Shown here: one piece after another, positions 1-9,598 of the stretch
Numbering within the stretch: position 1 is the first letter of the stretch
Layout: each line of letters begins with the position of its first letter
Made by a program: the position numbers and the translations under genes
Assembly (NCBI RefSeq): GCF_007991655.1
Contig: NZ_BJYT01000001.1
Coordinates: 248,001-312,000 of the forward strand
Source of the DNA: Segetibacter aerophilus
Lineage (GTDB): Bacteria > Bacteroidota > Bacteroidia > Chitinophagales > Chitinophagaceae
DNA length: 64,000 nt
Direction: 5' to 3'
The notes under the pieces: model-generated
Databases searched by the model: none
What the model was told of the DNA's origin: nothing
What the model saw: only the letters and a program-made list of their open reading frames with translations

Positions 1-2772
1 ACCCCCTTCTGTCGTAGGCATAAGGCGCTGGTTTTTTGCCGCCATTATAATCCATTGTCTTTGCTGCCGGTTTCCGGTCAGGTACATTTTTATATAGTTG
101 GTATGGAAGTACTTGCTGTATTGCTTCAGGATACTTTCGGCCTGGGCTGAGTCTTTTATGTTGTAGGCCCAGTATCCAACTCCAGGACCGGTAGAATACA
201 CACGAGGACCTTCCATCATACCTGCATCTACCATGTCAGCATAAGTTAGTACATCGGTCGTCGCTGTTTGAGGATCACGGGTAGTGGTAATGCCATAAGC
301 AAGGTTTGCAGCATAGATCCAGATTTGGTTTTTGTGCAAACCCCATTGCGGCCACATGTGCGAGTGTACATCAACAAAGCCGGGAATGATAGTCTTTCCA
401 GCAGCATCAATTACCTGGGCAGTTGCCGGAGCGTTTAGCGAGCCAGTTTTACCAATTGCTTTTATGCGGTTATTTTCTACCAGTATATCTCCGTTTTCGA
501 TAATCTCTTCTTTATTCATTGTTATTATCCGGGCACCCTTAATTAACACCGCGCCTTTTGGGATATCTTTTGTGTAGTAGACTTTAACCTGGTTTTCTTC
601 TGCCTTATATTTTGGGTCTTCTTTTGGTTTCAGGTCTTTTTTGAGTGAGTCTATTTTTGCAATTATCCTGTTTGATTTCATCGTGTCTCCCCGAAGCCCG
701 AGCGAGTCAGCTTTCCTCCTGTCTTCAATTTTTTTTGCAACTCTCAGACTGTCTTCAAACGCTTCGGCTCTATCAACATCATATACAAAGTGCCCGTTGC
801 CCAAACTAAAATGTATCTTTTTACCATTAGCTTCCCAGTTTGCAAATTCACCTCCTAAGTCTGTAACCTTTCTTGCAGGAAACTGTGCACTTGCAGGATC
901 TGCCAAAGAAATATTAACTGGTTTGCCCGTTCTCGGAATGTTAACCATGTAAATCTCGTTGCTTACTTGTGCCAGAACACGACCTCCTTCAGGAGACATG
1001 GTAATTTGATCAGCGGTATTGGGTTTTACTTCAGGCTCCGTTACTAAATTTTCAGGAAGCAGGCAATTGTCTGATGCAGCAGAATATTTGGAAGAACGTT
1101 CAGCAAAGCCATAAGGTGTAATGCCCGTGATATGGGCGATTGTTTTTTCATCTGTCCCGTTCCATTGTATAGACAGGAGGTCCCCGGTGCTGTTGTTTAA
1201 ATAGATGCGGTCTTGGCCCTTCACGAAATGCGGGTTACTTCTGCCACGAGAGTTATCGATCACTTTTATGTCTCCTCCTGCAGCAGGTATCCAGCAGATT
1301 TCATCTTGAGACATATTAAAGCCAGGCCCAACAGCCTCTTTGAATTGCTCTTTCGTACTCCGTTCGAAAACAATCTTATCGCCTTCGTTATTAAATATGG
1401 GGTTAAGATAAACGCCGGGCTCTTTGTTAAGCTTTTGAAGAACTGCTTTTCCCGTCGTATTTACTTTTATCAAGTCGCCACCCTTTGGCGCCCAGGTAAT
1501 AAACACAATCGATTTTCCGTCTCTTGACCATGCAGGTTGTGCTTCAGTAAATTCGTTTGTTGTTAAACGCCTTGGAGTACCAGTCGGATAGTCCATCACA
1601 TATAGCCTGTTCAACACTGTAAAAGCTAGTCTCTTTCCATCAGGCGATGGAACAGCATCGCGAATTTGGGTAGCCAAAGTTTTCAGGGTATCACTTACAG
1701 GATATTGAAACATCACTTTTGGACCTAACTCCATCTGCAGGTTTACAGTAAAAGGGATTTCTTTTTGTGTTGAACCATCAACGGGTATTGAGTACATTTT
1801 GCCGCCGTAAGAAGCAAGTAGCGCTTTACTATCCGGAGTAAAAGCCATCCCTGGTAACACACCCATCGTGGCAATTGATTCCTGGTCATCCCGTTGGACC
1901 GGGTATGCCAGCCACTTCTCATCTCCCGACTGAAGGTTGCGCAGGATGAGACCGGTTTTGTCTTCGTACCTGCTACCATATACCATCCATTTTCCATCTT
2001 TTGATACTGCGGGCGTAAATGCAGAACCATACCTGGAGGTGATAGTTGCTGTCTTTGCATTCTCCCGGTCGTACTGGCCCAACTCGTATTGTGGCAATTG
2101 CGCATTATAGTTCCATGAACCCGTTCTTCGGGAATAATAAATATATCTGCCGTCTGCACTTACAACAGGATCTATTGTTTTTATGTTTGGAGCATCTGTC
2201 AGTTGAGCCCCACTACCACCATTTTTGTGGATCATATACAACTGCTGGATGCGTCTTCCCTTACAATAAACAATGTATTCCCCGTCGGGTGTCCAGGTCG
2301 CATTGGCGAAATCCTGGCTCTTCTCTTTCGTTAGTTGTACGGTGTCTTTCTTTTCGAAGTCGATATACCAGATATTCTCAGAACCGCTCCTGTCAGAGAT
2401 AAAAAGCAGTCGTTTCCCGTCGGGGCTAAATCGTGGATGAGACTCAAAAGAAATTCCCTTCATTACGGACGTTGCCGTGCCCCCTGCGACAGGTATTGTA
2501 AAAATGTCTCCCATCATATCAAAGACAATGGTTTGGCCATCCGGACTAATGTCAAGTGATGTCCATGTGCCCTCGGACGTGGTGAAATTGATTTTACGTT
2601 GAGGCTTTAATGGTAGCCCTTTGACCGTCTCATAGATTATGGTGTCTTTTTTAACGGTGTCTTTAAAGATAGGTGCAATCTTTTCAAAGGGCTTAAATGA
2701 TGCACGCGACTGCATAAAGAACATTACGGTAAGCGCACTTACAACAAGTGCAAATAGTTTCAAGTGTTTCAT
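1..2772 (-). CDS. TolB-like beta-propeller amidohydrolase (C-terminus beyond the window)
   Basis: Long open frame on the minus strand from ATG at 2770-2772, still open at base 1, so the C-terminus is missing. The protein starts MKHLKLFALVVSALTVMFF, a signal peptide or membrane anchor. Residues about 60-680 hold repeated TolB/PD40 propeller blades (SPDGQTIVF, SPDGKRLLF, TPDGEYIVY, SRDGKSIVF). From about residue 740 an amidohydrolase domain begins (GARIITMNKE) with the metal-binding motif DVHSH near residue 805. Known proteins of this architecture are about 1,050-1,100 residues and are predicted periplasmic metal-dependent hydrolases (imidazolonepropionase/dihydroorotase superfamily). The substrate cannot be read from the sequence. 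Plus-strand ORFs in this stretch are antisense shadows. Confidence 0.9.
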   Translation of the reverse strand, partial: MKHLKLFALVVSALTVMFFMQSRASFKPFEKIAPIFKDTVKKDTIIYETVKGLPLKPQRKINFTTSEGTWTSLDISPDGQTIVFDMMGDIFTIPVAGGTATSVMKGISFESHPRFSPDGKRLLFISDRSGSENIWYIDFEKKDTVQLTKEKSQDFANATWTPDGEYIVYCKGRRIQQLYMIHKNGGSGAQLTDAPNIKTIDPVVSADGRYIYYSRRTGSWNYNAQLPQYELGQYDRENAKTATITSRYGSAFTPAVSKDGKWMVYGSRYEDKTGLILRNLQSGDEKWLAYPVQRDDQESIATMGVLPGMAFTPDSKALLASYGGKMYSIPVDGSTQKEIPFTVNLQMELGPKVMFQYPVSDTLKTLATQIRDAVPSPDGKRLAFTVLNRLYVMDYPTGTPRRLTTNEFTEAQPAWSRDGKSIVFITWAPKGGDLIKVNTTGKAVLQKLNKEPGVYLNPIFNNEGDKIVFERSTKEQFKEAVGPGFNMSQDEICWIPAAGGDIKVIDNSRGRSNPHFVKGQDRIYLNNSTGDLLSIQWNGTDEKTIAHITGITPYGFAERSSKYSAASDNCLLPENLVTEPEVKPNTADQITMSPEGGRVLAQVSNEIYMVNIPRTGKPVNISLADPASAQFPARKVTDLGGEFANWEANGKKIHFSLGNGHFVYDVDRAEAFEDSLRVAKKIEDRRKADSLGLRGDTMKSNRIIAKIDSLKKDLKPKEDPKYKAEENQVKVYYTKDIPKGAVLIKGARIITMNKEEIIENGDILVENNRIKAIGKTGSLNAPATAQVIDAAGKTIIPGFVDVHSHMWPQWGLHKNQIWIYAANLAYGITTTRDPQTATTDVLTYADMVDAGMMEGPRVYSTGPGVGYWAYNIKDSAQAESILKQYSKYFHTNYIKMYLTGNRQQRQWIIMAAKNQRLMPTTEGG

Positions 2773-3083
2773 GTACGATTTAAAGATTTGGGTAAAGCAA
2801 AGAGGCAAGTAATTGTTCGAGAGAAATCTGAGCTAAATATAGTGCGGACAATTTAAGCTTTAAAGGTTTTTGGTTTAATTTTTACCAAAGCCCATATGTT
2901 AGCTATTTGAAGAAATTGTTGGTGCTTACAAACGGATTCTTGTTGCGCACGTTAATTGAAAAACTGGTTTTGCCTTATGCCTGTAGTCTATAATTTGGGT
3001 CGGTTACCGCTCTACTTTTTCATACTTCTTCTTATCTCTGTTATAACATTGCTATTACTTTTCTTATTCTTAGTTTTGAATTT
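2773..3083. other. Intergenic region between divergent amidohydrolase and gldF
   Basis: 311 bp between divergent start codons. It must hold both promoters. Only a gldF promoter candidate at its right end was recognised. The 70-codon ORF at 2956-3168 runs into gldF in another frame and looks spurious. No dispersed repeat copy was found here. Confidence 0.5.
3049..3078 (+). promoter_or_regulatory. Candidate Bacteroidota promoter of gldF
   Basis: TTG at 3049-3051, a 19-nt spacer, then TAGTTTTG at 3071-3078, which matches the Bacteroidota -33/-7 pattern TTG and TAnnTTTG. The gldF ATG is at 3084, so a start about 7 nt after the -7 box would give an almost leaderless mRNA. Inferred from pattern only. 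Confidence 0.45.
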
Positions 3084-3806
3084 ATGTGGATTATTTGCAC
3101 GAAGGAATGGCGGCAGTTCTTTAGCAGCCTTACCGGTTATATTGCCATTATTCTTTTTCTGTTGTTAATGGGCTTATTCTTATTTGTGTTTCCTGACTCA
3201 AGTATTCTTGACTTTGGGTATGCGACTTTAGACAACTTTTTTAGCCTTGCTCCTTATATCATGCTTTTTCTTGTGCCTACCATTACCATGCGAAGCCTGG
3301 CGGATGAATACAAAAGTGGCACGTTCGAAATCTTAAAAACGTTGCCGCTAAGTCCTTCTAAAATTGTTTGGGGCAAGTATTTTGGCTGCCTCCTGGTAGT
3401 AGCGATGGCTTTGCTTCCAACAGTTATTTACGCAGTCAGTATCCAGCAATTAAGTTCGAAAGGAGGGATTGATGTTGGTAGCACTGTAGGCAGTTACATT
3501 GGTTTATTGATGTTAGGAGCGGTTTATACTGCGGTTGGTATTTGTACCAGCAGTTTTACTAATAACACGGTTGTCGCTTTTATCCTTGCGGCGTTTGTTT
3601 GTTTTCTGCTGTATAGTGGATTTACTGCAGTTAGTAAACTTCCTGTGTTTGCTAATGGTGCTGATTATTATATCGGAATGTTAGGTATCGATTTTCATTA
3701 TAAAAGTATCAGCAGGGGCGTAATCGATACGAGGGATGTGCTTTATTTTCTAGCTGTGATTTTCTTGTTTTTGCTAATTACCCAGAGAAATATAGGGAGG
3801 AGGTAG
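3084..3806 (+). CDS. gldF: Gliding motility ABC transporter permease GldF
   Basis: 240-residue polytopic membrane protein with six predicted membrane segments, of the ABC-2 permease type. The N-terminus (WIICTKEWRQFFSSLTGYIA) and the cytoplasmic loop with the EYKSGTFEILKTLPLS signature are typical of GldF. GldF works with the ATPase GldA, not in this window, and GldG in an ABC complex required for gliding or for assembly of the gliding/T9SS machinery. gldG follows 229 bp downstream, an unusually wide gap that holds a terminator-like hairpin and a dispersed repeat, so the two may not be strictly co-transcribed. Length matches the family. Confidence 0.88.
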   Translation: MWIICTKEWRQFFSSLTGYIAIILFLLLMGLFLFVFPDSSILDFGYATLDNFFSLAPYIMLFLVPTITMRSLADEYKSGTFEILKTLPLSPSKIVWGKYFGCLLVVAMALLPTVIYAVSIQQLSSKGGIDVGSTVGSYIGLLMLGAVYTAVGICTSSFTNNTVVAFILAAFVCFLLYSGFTAVSKLPVFANGADYYIGMLGIDFHYKSISRGVIDTRDVLYFLAVIFLFLLITQRNIGRR

Positions 3807-3844
3807 ACCCCAAGCTCGTGAAGGGGTAAACAGCAAACTTTGGG

Positions 3845-3886
3845 CTTTAACGGCGGAGCGTTAGTTTAAAGTTGGGTGGTTTTTTT
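3845..3886 (+). terminator. Terminator-like hairpin after gldF
   Basis: CTTTAACG (3845-3852) and CGTTAGTTTAAAG (3859-3871) form an imperfect stem with a bulge around loop GCGGAG, and a run of seven T follows at 3880-3886. It lies 40 nt after the gldF stop. The bulge makes this a weak call. Confidence 0.4.
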
Positions 3887-3958
3887 GGCAGCGATCGTTT
3901 ATAAAAACGCTACTTTTTTTTACACGTGGTAGTGAGGTCGGTGAATAAAGAATTAAAA

Positions 3959-4016
3959 GTACAAGGGAGTGACACAACGATGCTTAATTGAAATTGGGTA
4001 GCCGGGTATAAAAAAA
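3959..4016 (+). repeat. Dispersed intergenic repeat, copy a
   Basis: GTACAAGGGAGTGACACAACGATG followed by a variable stretch, then GCCGGGTATAAAAAAA. It belongs to the repeat family described in the findings. The copy points toward gldG and ends 19 nt before its ATG. The core differs from consensus at one base (GGGAG for GTGAG). Confidence 0.8.
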
Positions 4017-4035
4017 GATTGGAAAAAATAATAAA

Positions 4036-5748
4036 ATGGGCGAAAAATTATTGAAGAATAAATGGTGGTGGTTGTGGCTTTCAATGCTCTTTGTGGCGGT
4101 GATCTACGTGGCTTCGTTGACACATTTTAGAATTGACCTCACGAGGGAAAAGCGATTTTCTCTAAGTAACTCTACTAAGCGGGTTTTGAGAGAATTGGAT
4201 GAGCCGGTGATGATTGATGTTTACCTCACAGGTGATTTGAGCGCGGGTTTTAAAAAGCTGAGCGTGGCGAGCGACGAGCTGCTAAGTGAGTTTAAAGAAT
4301 ATGCAAAGGGCAACTTACAGTACCGTTTTATAAGGCCGGGAGAAGGTTTGCCCGATACGTTGCGTTACCAGGTTTATGACAGTTTGGTAAAAATGGGCAT
4401 TAAAACATTCAACAACCAGGTGACGGCTAGAGAGGGTGAAGAGAAAACTGAGCGGTTAATTTTTCCTGCGGCTACCGTGATGTACGGTGGACGTCAGCTT
4501 CCTGTTGACCTAACGAGCGGAAAGAGCGGAATGGATGAAGAAAGTACGCTGAACTACAGCGAGGCTCTACTTGAATTTAAGTTTGCTGACGCGATAGATA
4601 AGCTAACGAGAAAGGAGTTTCCGATAGTTGCTTACGCCGCAGGGAATGGCGAACCATTGCCTCCGAACGGAAAGATTAAGGACCTGTTTGTAACGATGAG
4701 CAAGAACTATAGGTTTGGGGTGATCGATGTCAGATCGGGCAGACTAGACGCTGATACCATTAATGCGCTCCTGATTGTAAAACCTGCTGAAGCATTTACG
4801 GATGCTGAAAAGTTGAAAATAGACCAATACGTAATGCACGGTGGAAACGTAATCTGGTTTGTAGATAAGTTGTATGCAGAAATGGATAGTCTGCTCCGTG
4901 CTCAATCCGACTTTGTCGCTTTCGATAAAAACCTGAACCTCGATGATATCTTATTTAAATATGGCGTTCGGATAAACGGCGACCTGGTGCAGGATTTAAA
5001 ATCAGCGAAACAACCATTGGTGGTTGGCCAGGTAGGAAATCAGCCACAAATACAACGCTTGCCCTTTCCGTACTACCCGCTGCTCAGTTCGCCATCTACC
5101 CATCCCATTGCCAAAAATTTAGACGATGTGCTGAGTATTTTTCCGGGGTCGATTGATACTGTAAAGGCTAGCGGAATAAAAAAGACAATCTTGTTGGCAA
5201 GCGATACTAACAGTCGATCTCTAAGTACACCTGCTATCGTTAGTCTCCAGTCCGTGAAGAATGAAGAAGATTTGAGGCGGTTTACAAAAAGCTATATCCC
5301 CATTGCGGTTTTACTTGAAGGAAAATTTACGTCCCTATTTGCTAATAGACTGACCAACGAATTACGGGACTCGCTCGCAATGTCTACTACGAAACCTTTT
5401 TTGCCTGTTTCTAGCAAAGAGGGAAAACAGATTGTCGTGAGCGATGGAGACATCGTAACCAATGTAGTTACCGAAAGTGAAGGCGCTTTGCCAATGGGAG
5501 TGCAGCAGTACGAGAATTATCCTTTTGCAAACAAAGAGTTTCTGATGAATGCTGTAGACTACCTCGTAAATCCCAACGGTGTATTGGAAAGCCGTAGCAA
5601 GGATTTTACGCTGAGATTGTTAGACAAGGAGAAAATCACCAATCAGAAGACGTTGTGGCAGCTGATAAATATCGGGTTGCCCATTTTAATTGTGTTGTTA
5701 TTTGGTTGGATATATCAATTGAAACGAAAAAGAGATTTCGCCGCGTAG
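4036..5748 (+). CDS. gldG: Gliding motility ABC transporter accessory protein GldG
   Basis: 570-residue protein with an N-terminal membrane segment (about residues 9-29), a large extracytoplasmic domain of the ABC-type auxiliary family, and a C-terminal membrane segment (about 544-562) ending in a basic tail. The N-terminal pattern HFRIDLTREKRFSLS is characteristic of GldG/ABC_transp_aux proteins. It acts with GldF and GldA. The start at 4036 puts the basic residues directly before the first membrane helix. It lies just downstream of gldF in the same direction but separated by 229 bp. Family assignment is confident; the transported substrate is unknown for the family. Confidence 0.9.
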   Translation: MGEKLLKNKWWWLWLSMLFVAVIYVASLTHFRIDLTREKRFSLSNSTKRVLRELDEPVMIDVYLTGDLSAGFKKLSVASDELLSEFKEYAKGNLQYRFIRPGEGLPDTLRYQVYDSLVKMGIKTFNNQVTAREGEEKTERLIFPAATVMYGGRQLPVDLTSGKSGMDEESTLNYSEALLEFKFADAIDKLTRKEFPIVAYAAGNGEPLPPNGKIKDLFVTMSKNYRFGVIDVRSGRLDADTINALLIVKPAEAFTDAEKLKIDQYVMHGGNVIWFVDKLYAEMDSLLRAQSDFVAFDKNLNLDDILFKYGVRINGDLVQDLKSAKQPLVVGQVGNQPQIQRLPFPYYPLLSSPSTHPIAKNLDDVLSIFPGSIDTVKASGIKKTILLASDTNSRSLSTPAIVSLQSVKNEEDLRRFTKSYIPIAVLLEGKFTSLFANRLTNELRDSLAMSTTKPFLPVSSKEGKQIVVSDGDIVTNVVTESEGALPMGVQQYENYPFANKEFLMNAVDYLVNPNGVLESRSKDFTLRLLDKEKITNQKTLWQLINIGLPILIVLLFGWIYQLKRKRDFAA

Positions 5749-5914
5749 CTTCAAGCTTTGAAGCTTCTATTGGCCTTTTTCTTATTTCCATTAATTTCCT
5801 TTATAGCGCGGGGCGCCTCTCGAATTGTCTCTTTGCGTTCCAATTATTCGACTTGTTTCTTGAGATTTCAGTCCGGCTTTTCAATGTATTTTTGTCGCTC
5901 ATATATATTTTTCA

Positions 5915-6889
5915 ATGTCAGTCAATCAGATCACCTATTTAACTTTCGTCATTGTTTTAGTTGCTGCCTTGGTGCTTGATTTGGGTTTGCTGAGTAAAAA
6001 AAATACCACGATCACTATTAAGAAAGCCTTGTTTCAGACAGCCTTCTGGATTGCTTTGTCGCTGGCTTTTTTTGGTTTTCTATGGATCGAGAAAAGTAGC
6101 ATTGTTGCTGCGAAATTCATCACGGCGTACTTAATGGAGTGGAGCCTGAGCATTGACAACATTTTTGTTTTCATCCTTATTTTTTCTTTTTTCAACGTGA
6201 AGGAGTCCGATGCCGGGCGAGCCTTACTCATAGGTATTCTGTTGGCCATCGTTTTTAGAATTCTATTCATCGCTTTGGGTATCGAACTTATCGATCGCTT
6301 TCATTGGATTATGTATTTTTTCGGGGCATTCCTTATTTATACAGGGTTCAAGCTCTTTTTTCAAAACGAGGAGGAGGAATACCACCCTGAAAACAGCAAA
6401 GTGTACCTTTTTATGCGCAAGATGTTCCGCCTTACAGACGCAGAACCTAAGGGACGTTTCATCATTAAATCAAAAGGGAAAATATTTTTTACGGTCTTAA
6501 GCATGGTGGTGGTAATGCTTGCTGCTACAGACATTGTTTTTGCGCTCGATAGCATTCCTACTGTGGTGTCACTGGTGCGTGAAAGTCCTGATGTTCCTTT
6601 TTCGGCTGATGATATATTGGTTATCTATTCGTCTAATATTTTTGCAGTGTTAGGCTTAAGAAGCCTGTTTTTTTTACTAAGGGGGGCCGTGGATAAATTC
6701 AGCTACTTACAACAAGGTATAGCTGTAGTACTGGTTTTTATTGGTGTAAAAATGTTGATTGAATATTTCGACATTCATATATCTATTTATATCTCCCTGG
6801 CTGTGATTGTGGTTTGTCTTGTTTCGGCCATACTTTTCTCCATGTATAGAAACAAGAAAAGTCGCAGCGGCGTTTCCGAAAATTTGTAA
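5915..6889 (+). CDS. TerC/Alx family integral membrane protein
   Basis: 324-residue membrane protein with about eight helices. Two acidic intramembrane motifs mark the TerC family: EWSLSIDNIFVF in the first half and ATDIVFALDSIPTV in the second. The arginine-rich loop after NIFAVLGLRSLFFLL also fits. TerC/Alx proteins are linked to tellurite resistance and, in better studied cases, to manganese export that supports secreted metalloproteins. No tellurite cluster surrounds the gene, so a metal-homeostasis role is more likely than resistance (inference). A TATTTTTG box at 5887-5894, 20 nt before the ATG, could be a -7 element, but no well-spaced TTG is seen. Confidence 0.85.
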   Translation: MSVNQITYLTFVIVLVAALVLDLGLLSKKNTTITIKKALFQTAFWIALSLAFFGFLWIEKSSIVAAKFITAYLMEWSLSIDNIFVFILIFSFFNVKESDAGRALLIGILLAIVFRILFIALGIELIDRFHWIMYFFGAFLIYTGFKLFFQNEEEEYHPENSKVYLFMRKMFRLTDAEPKGRFIIKSKGKIFFTVLSMVVVMLAATDIVFALDSIPTVVSLVRESPDVPFSADDILVIYSSNIFAVLGLRSLFFLLRGAVDKFSYLQQGIAVVLVFIGVKMLIEYFDIHISIYISLAVIVVCLVSAILFSMYRNKKSRSGVSENL

Positions 6890-6910
6890 TACAGTCTAAT
6901 ATTTTGCGAC

Positions 6911-9376
6911 TTGCCATATTCAATTCAAGAAATATCCGGGGTTATAAGCGACGATGCAATAATCGCAGACGCTGCTACTACAATTGAGTTCCTGCTTATC
7001 GACAGCCGGCGTTTGGTCTTTCCTGAATCTACCTTGTTTTTTGCCCTAAGTAGCCCAAGAAGAAACGGTGAAACGTTTATTGAAGAACTGTATAAATCGG
7101 GCGTTAAAAGCTTTATAGTGTCACGAAATTTTGATGCATCCAACTTTACCACCGCCAATTTTTTATTTGTTGATGATCCGCTGAGAGCACTGCAAAAGTT
7201 AGCCGCATTTCATAGGAAGCAATTTCAAATACCTGTTGTTGGCATCACCGGAAGCAATGGTAAAACGATTGTCAAAGAATGGTTGTACCAGCTGTTGCAA
7301 GATGACTATAACATTGTTAGAAGCCCAAAGAGTTACAATTCACAGATTGGAGTTCCGCTAAGTGTTTGGCAACTAAATGAGACACATACGCTTGCCATTT
7401 TTGAAGCGGGTATTTCAGAGGTCGGAGAAATGGATGCGCTCGAAGAAATCATTCAACCAACCATCGGCATCCTCACAAATGTTGGTGCTGCTCATAGTGC
7501 CGGTTTTGCGAGTAAAGAGCAAAAAGTAAAAGAAAAACTGAAGCTCTTTCACCGCGCTTATACAATTGTTTCCAACAACCAGGATACTGTTATTAACTCG
7601 GTAATTTCTCAAAGAAAAAAGGAAGATCTTTTTATCTGGGGAAGTGGCGACGCAGACCTCAAAATTGTTGACATCGAAAAAACTGCTAAGCAAAGTGTTA
7701 TAGCAGCAATTTATAGTGGTAGAACGGTTTCGATTTCAATTCCCTTTACAGATAATGCCTCAGTTGAAAATGCAATTACCTGTTGGTCTTTGCTGTTGTA
7801 CTTACACGTAGACGAGGAGGTAATCAAGAAGCGGATGCTTCGGCTGCAGTCGGTCGAAATGCGGCTGCAACTTAAGCGGGGAATCAATAATTGTTCAATA
7901 ATCAATGATAGTTACAGCAATGACTTAAGCAGTCTTAGAATGGCACTTGAGTTTCTACACCAGCAGGCAGGCAACCAAGCTACCACCGTTATTCTTTCCG
8001 ACCTCGGTGACACGTCAAGTTCTGACGAACAGTATCAAAAAGTGTTGCAGGCCCTTTTGCAACATAAAGTCCAGAAGTTTATTGGGATAGGCTCAAGGTT
8101 ACTTGCCTTGCAGTCCTTTTTTCAAGATGCCATTCCTCAATCTTTCTTTTATAATTCAGTAGAGTCGTTTATTCACCAGTTTCTTAATATTCGTTTTCGG
8201 GATGAGGTGATATTATTGAAGGGCGCGAGGTCTTTCGAGTTTGAACAAATAAACCTGCTTTTTGAACAAAAGGTTCATCAAACAGTACTCGAAGTAAACC
8301 TGTCGGCCATGGCGCATAACCTGAAGGAATATCAACGGTATGTTCAGCCAACAACCAAAGTAATGGCAATGGTGAAAGCGTTTAGTTATGGCAGCGGCAG
8401 CGCAGAAGTGGCAAGCGTATTACAGTTCCACAAAGTCGATTACCTGGCTGTAGCTTACGCCGATGAAGGAGTGGAGCTTCGCAAAGCAGGCATACATATG
8501 CCGATTATGGTAATGAACCCGGAGGTGATTACTTTTCAATCGCTGGTTGAGTACAACCTCGAACCGGAAATGTATTCTTTCGCAATTTCTAAAGCCTTTA
8601 ATGATTACCTGCAAAAAGAAGGTCTGCAGCAATTTCCTGTTCATATTAAAATCGATACAGGCATGCACAGGCTCGGCTTCGAGGTGGAAGATATAGATGA
8701 TCTAATTCGCTTTCTGACGGCAAATCCACGATTAGTAGTAAAGAGTGTTTTCAGTCACCTTGTTGCTAGCGAGAACACGGCACACGATGCATTTACACAG
8801 CACCAGGCTGAGGTTTTTTTGCAGGTATGTGAGCAAATAAAGAACGCAATCGGCTATTCTTTTATCCGCCACATTTCAAATTCAGCCGCCATTTTTCGTT
8901 ATCCTCAATACCAGTTTGAATTGGTTCGGTTAGGTATCGGGTTATACGGGGTTGATAGTAGTGCTGAAAAGGTATTATCACTACAACCTGTAGCTACATT
9001 ACGTTCAACAATTGCACAAATTCGTGCGGTGAAAAAAGGCGAAACTGTGGGTTATAGTCGCAGAGGTTTGGTAACGCGCGATAGTTTGATAGCAACCATC
9101 CGGATTGGTTATGCAGACGGTTTCAACAGGAGATTTGGAAATGGTGTTGGCCACGTATTTATCAAAGGAACGCTTGCCCCTGTAATCGGCAGCGTGTGCA
9201 TGGACATGACGATGATTGACATCACCGACGTACAGGGTGTAACTGAGGGAGACGTGGTTGAAATTTTTGGTACAAACCTGCCTATAGAAAAACTGGCTCA
9301 GTTGTGCGATACCATTCCTTACGAGATTATGACGAGTGTGAGCCAGCGTGTTAAACGGGAGTATTATCAAGAATAG
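6911..9376 (+). CDS. murF-alr: Bifunctional UDP-MurNAc-tripeptide:D-Ala-D-Ala ligase / alanine racemase
   Basis: 821-residue fusion. Residues 1 to about 445 are a MurF ligase with the ATP-binding motif GITGSNGKT near residue 111; it adds D-Ala-D-Ala to UDP-MurNAc-tripeptide. Residues about 455-821 are a PLP-dependent alanine racemase with the lysine motif AMVKAFSYGSG, and IGYADG and SVCMDM motifs near the end; it makes D-alanine from L-alanine. Fusing D-Ala supply to the MurF step is a known Bacteroidota arrangement. The only plausible start that keeps the full MurF N-terminus is TTG at 6911; no in-frame ATG lies between the terC stop and this codon. Both domains look intact. Confidence 0.93.
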   Translation: MPYSIQEISGVISDDAIIADAATTIEFLLIDSRRLVFPESTLFFALSSPRRNGETFIEELYKSGVKSFIVSRNFDASNFTTANFLFVDDPLRALQKLAAFHRKQFQIPVVGITGSNGKTIVKEWLYQLLQDDYNIVRSPKSYNSQIGVPLSVWQLNETHTLAIFEAGISEVGEMDALEEIIQPTIGILTNVGAAHSAGFASKEQKVKEKLKLFHRAYTIVSNNQDTVINSVISQRKKEDLFIWGSGDADLKIVDIEKTAKQSVIAAIYSGRTVSISIPFTDNASVENAITCWSLLLYLHVDEEVIKKRMLRLQSVEMRLQLKRGINNCSIINDSYSNDLSSLRMALEFLHQQAGNQATTVILSDLGDTSSSDEQYQKVLQALLQHKVQKFIGIGSRLLALQSFFQDAIPQSFFYNSVESFIHQFLNIRFRDEVILLKGARSFEFEQINLLFEQKVHQTVLEVNLSAMAHNLKEYQRYVQPTTKVMAMVKAFSYGSGSAEVASVLQFHKVDYLAVAYADEGVELRKAGIHMPIMVMNPEVITFQSLVEYNLEPEMYSFAISKAFNDYLQKEGLQQFPVHIKIDTGMHRLGFEVEDIDDLIRFLTANPRLVVKSVFSHLVASENTAHDAFTQHQAEVFLQVCEQIKNAIGYSFIRHISNSAAIFRYPQYQFELVRLGIGLYGVDSSAEKVLSLQPVATLRSTIAQIRAVKKGETVGYSRRGLVTRDSLIATIRIGYADGFNRRFGNGVGHVFIKGTLAPVIGSVCMDMTMIDITDVQGVTEGDVVEIFGTNLPIEKLAQLCDTIPYEIMTSVSQRVKREYYQE

Positions 9377-9430
9377 TTTTGTGACAAGCTATAGAAATAT
9401 TATTCAACATCCTTGTGTCACTCCCTTCAG
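9377..9430 (-). repeat. Dispersed intergenic repeat, copy b
   Basis: On the minus strand the copy reads AAGGGAGTGACACAAGGATG, then a variable part, then GCTTGTCACAAAAC. It begins right after the murF-alr stop codon (TAG at 9374-9376). It points away from the TIR gene, so here it is not upstream of any start. Confidence 0.75.
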
Positions 9431-9598
9431 CCGCATTTTTTCAATTCAAGCTATTTCCCACCAATTTTTGTTCTGTAATTATTCTCATTTCTTCTTCAAT
9501 TCTTTAAGTCTTTATAGCAGGCTGGTCTCGGGAAGAAAAAAGAGCAATGCTAAGATTTCGGCTTTTTAACTGTACATTTCATTAGCCATAGTCAAGCA

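Noticed and set aside
332-2559. Six plus-strand and one minus-strand ORFs of 74-138 codons
   Set aside because: All overlap the continuous minus-strand amidohydrolase/TolB reading frame, which has a clear domain structure; these are shadow frames.
2956-3168. 70-codon hydrophobic ORF before gldF
   Set aside because: It overlaps the true gldF start in another frame and is a translation of T-rich DNA with no family features.
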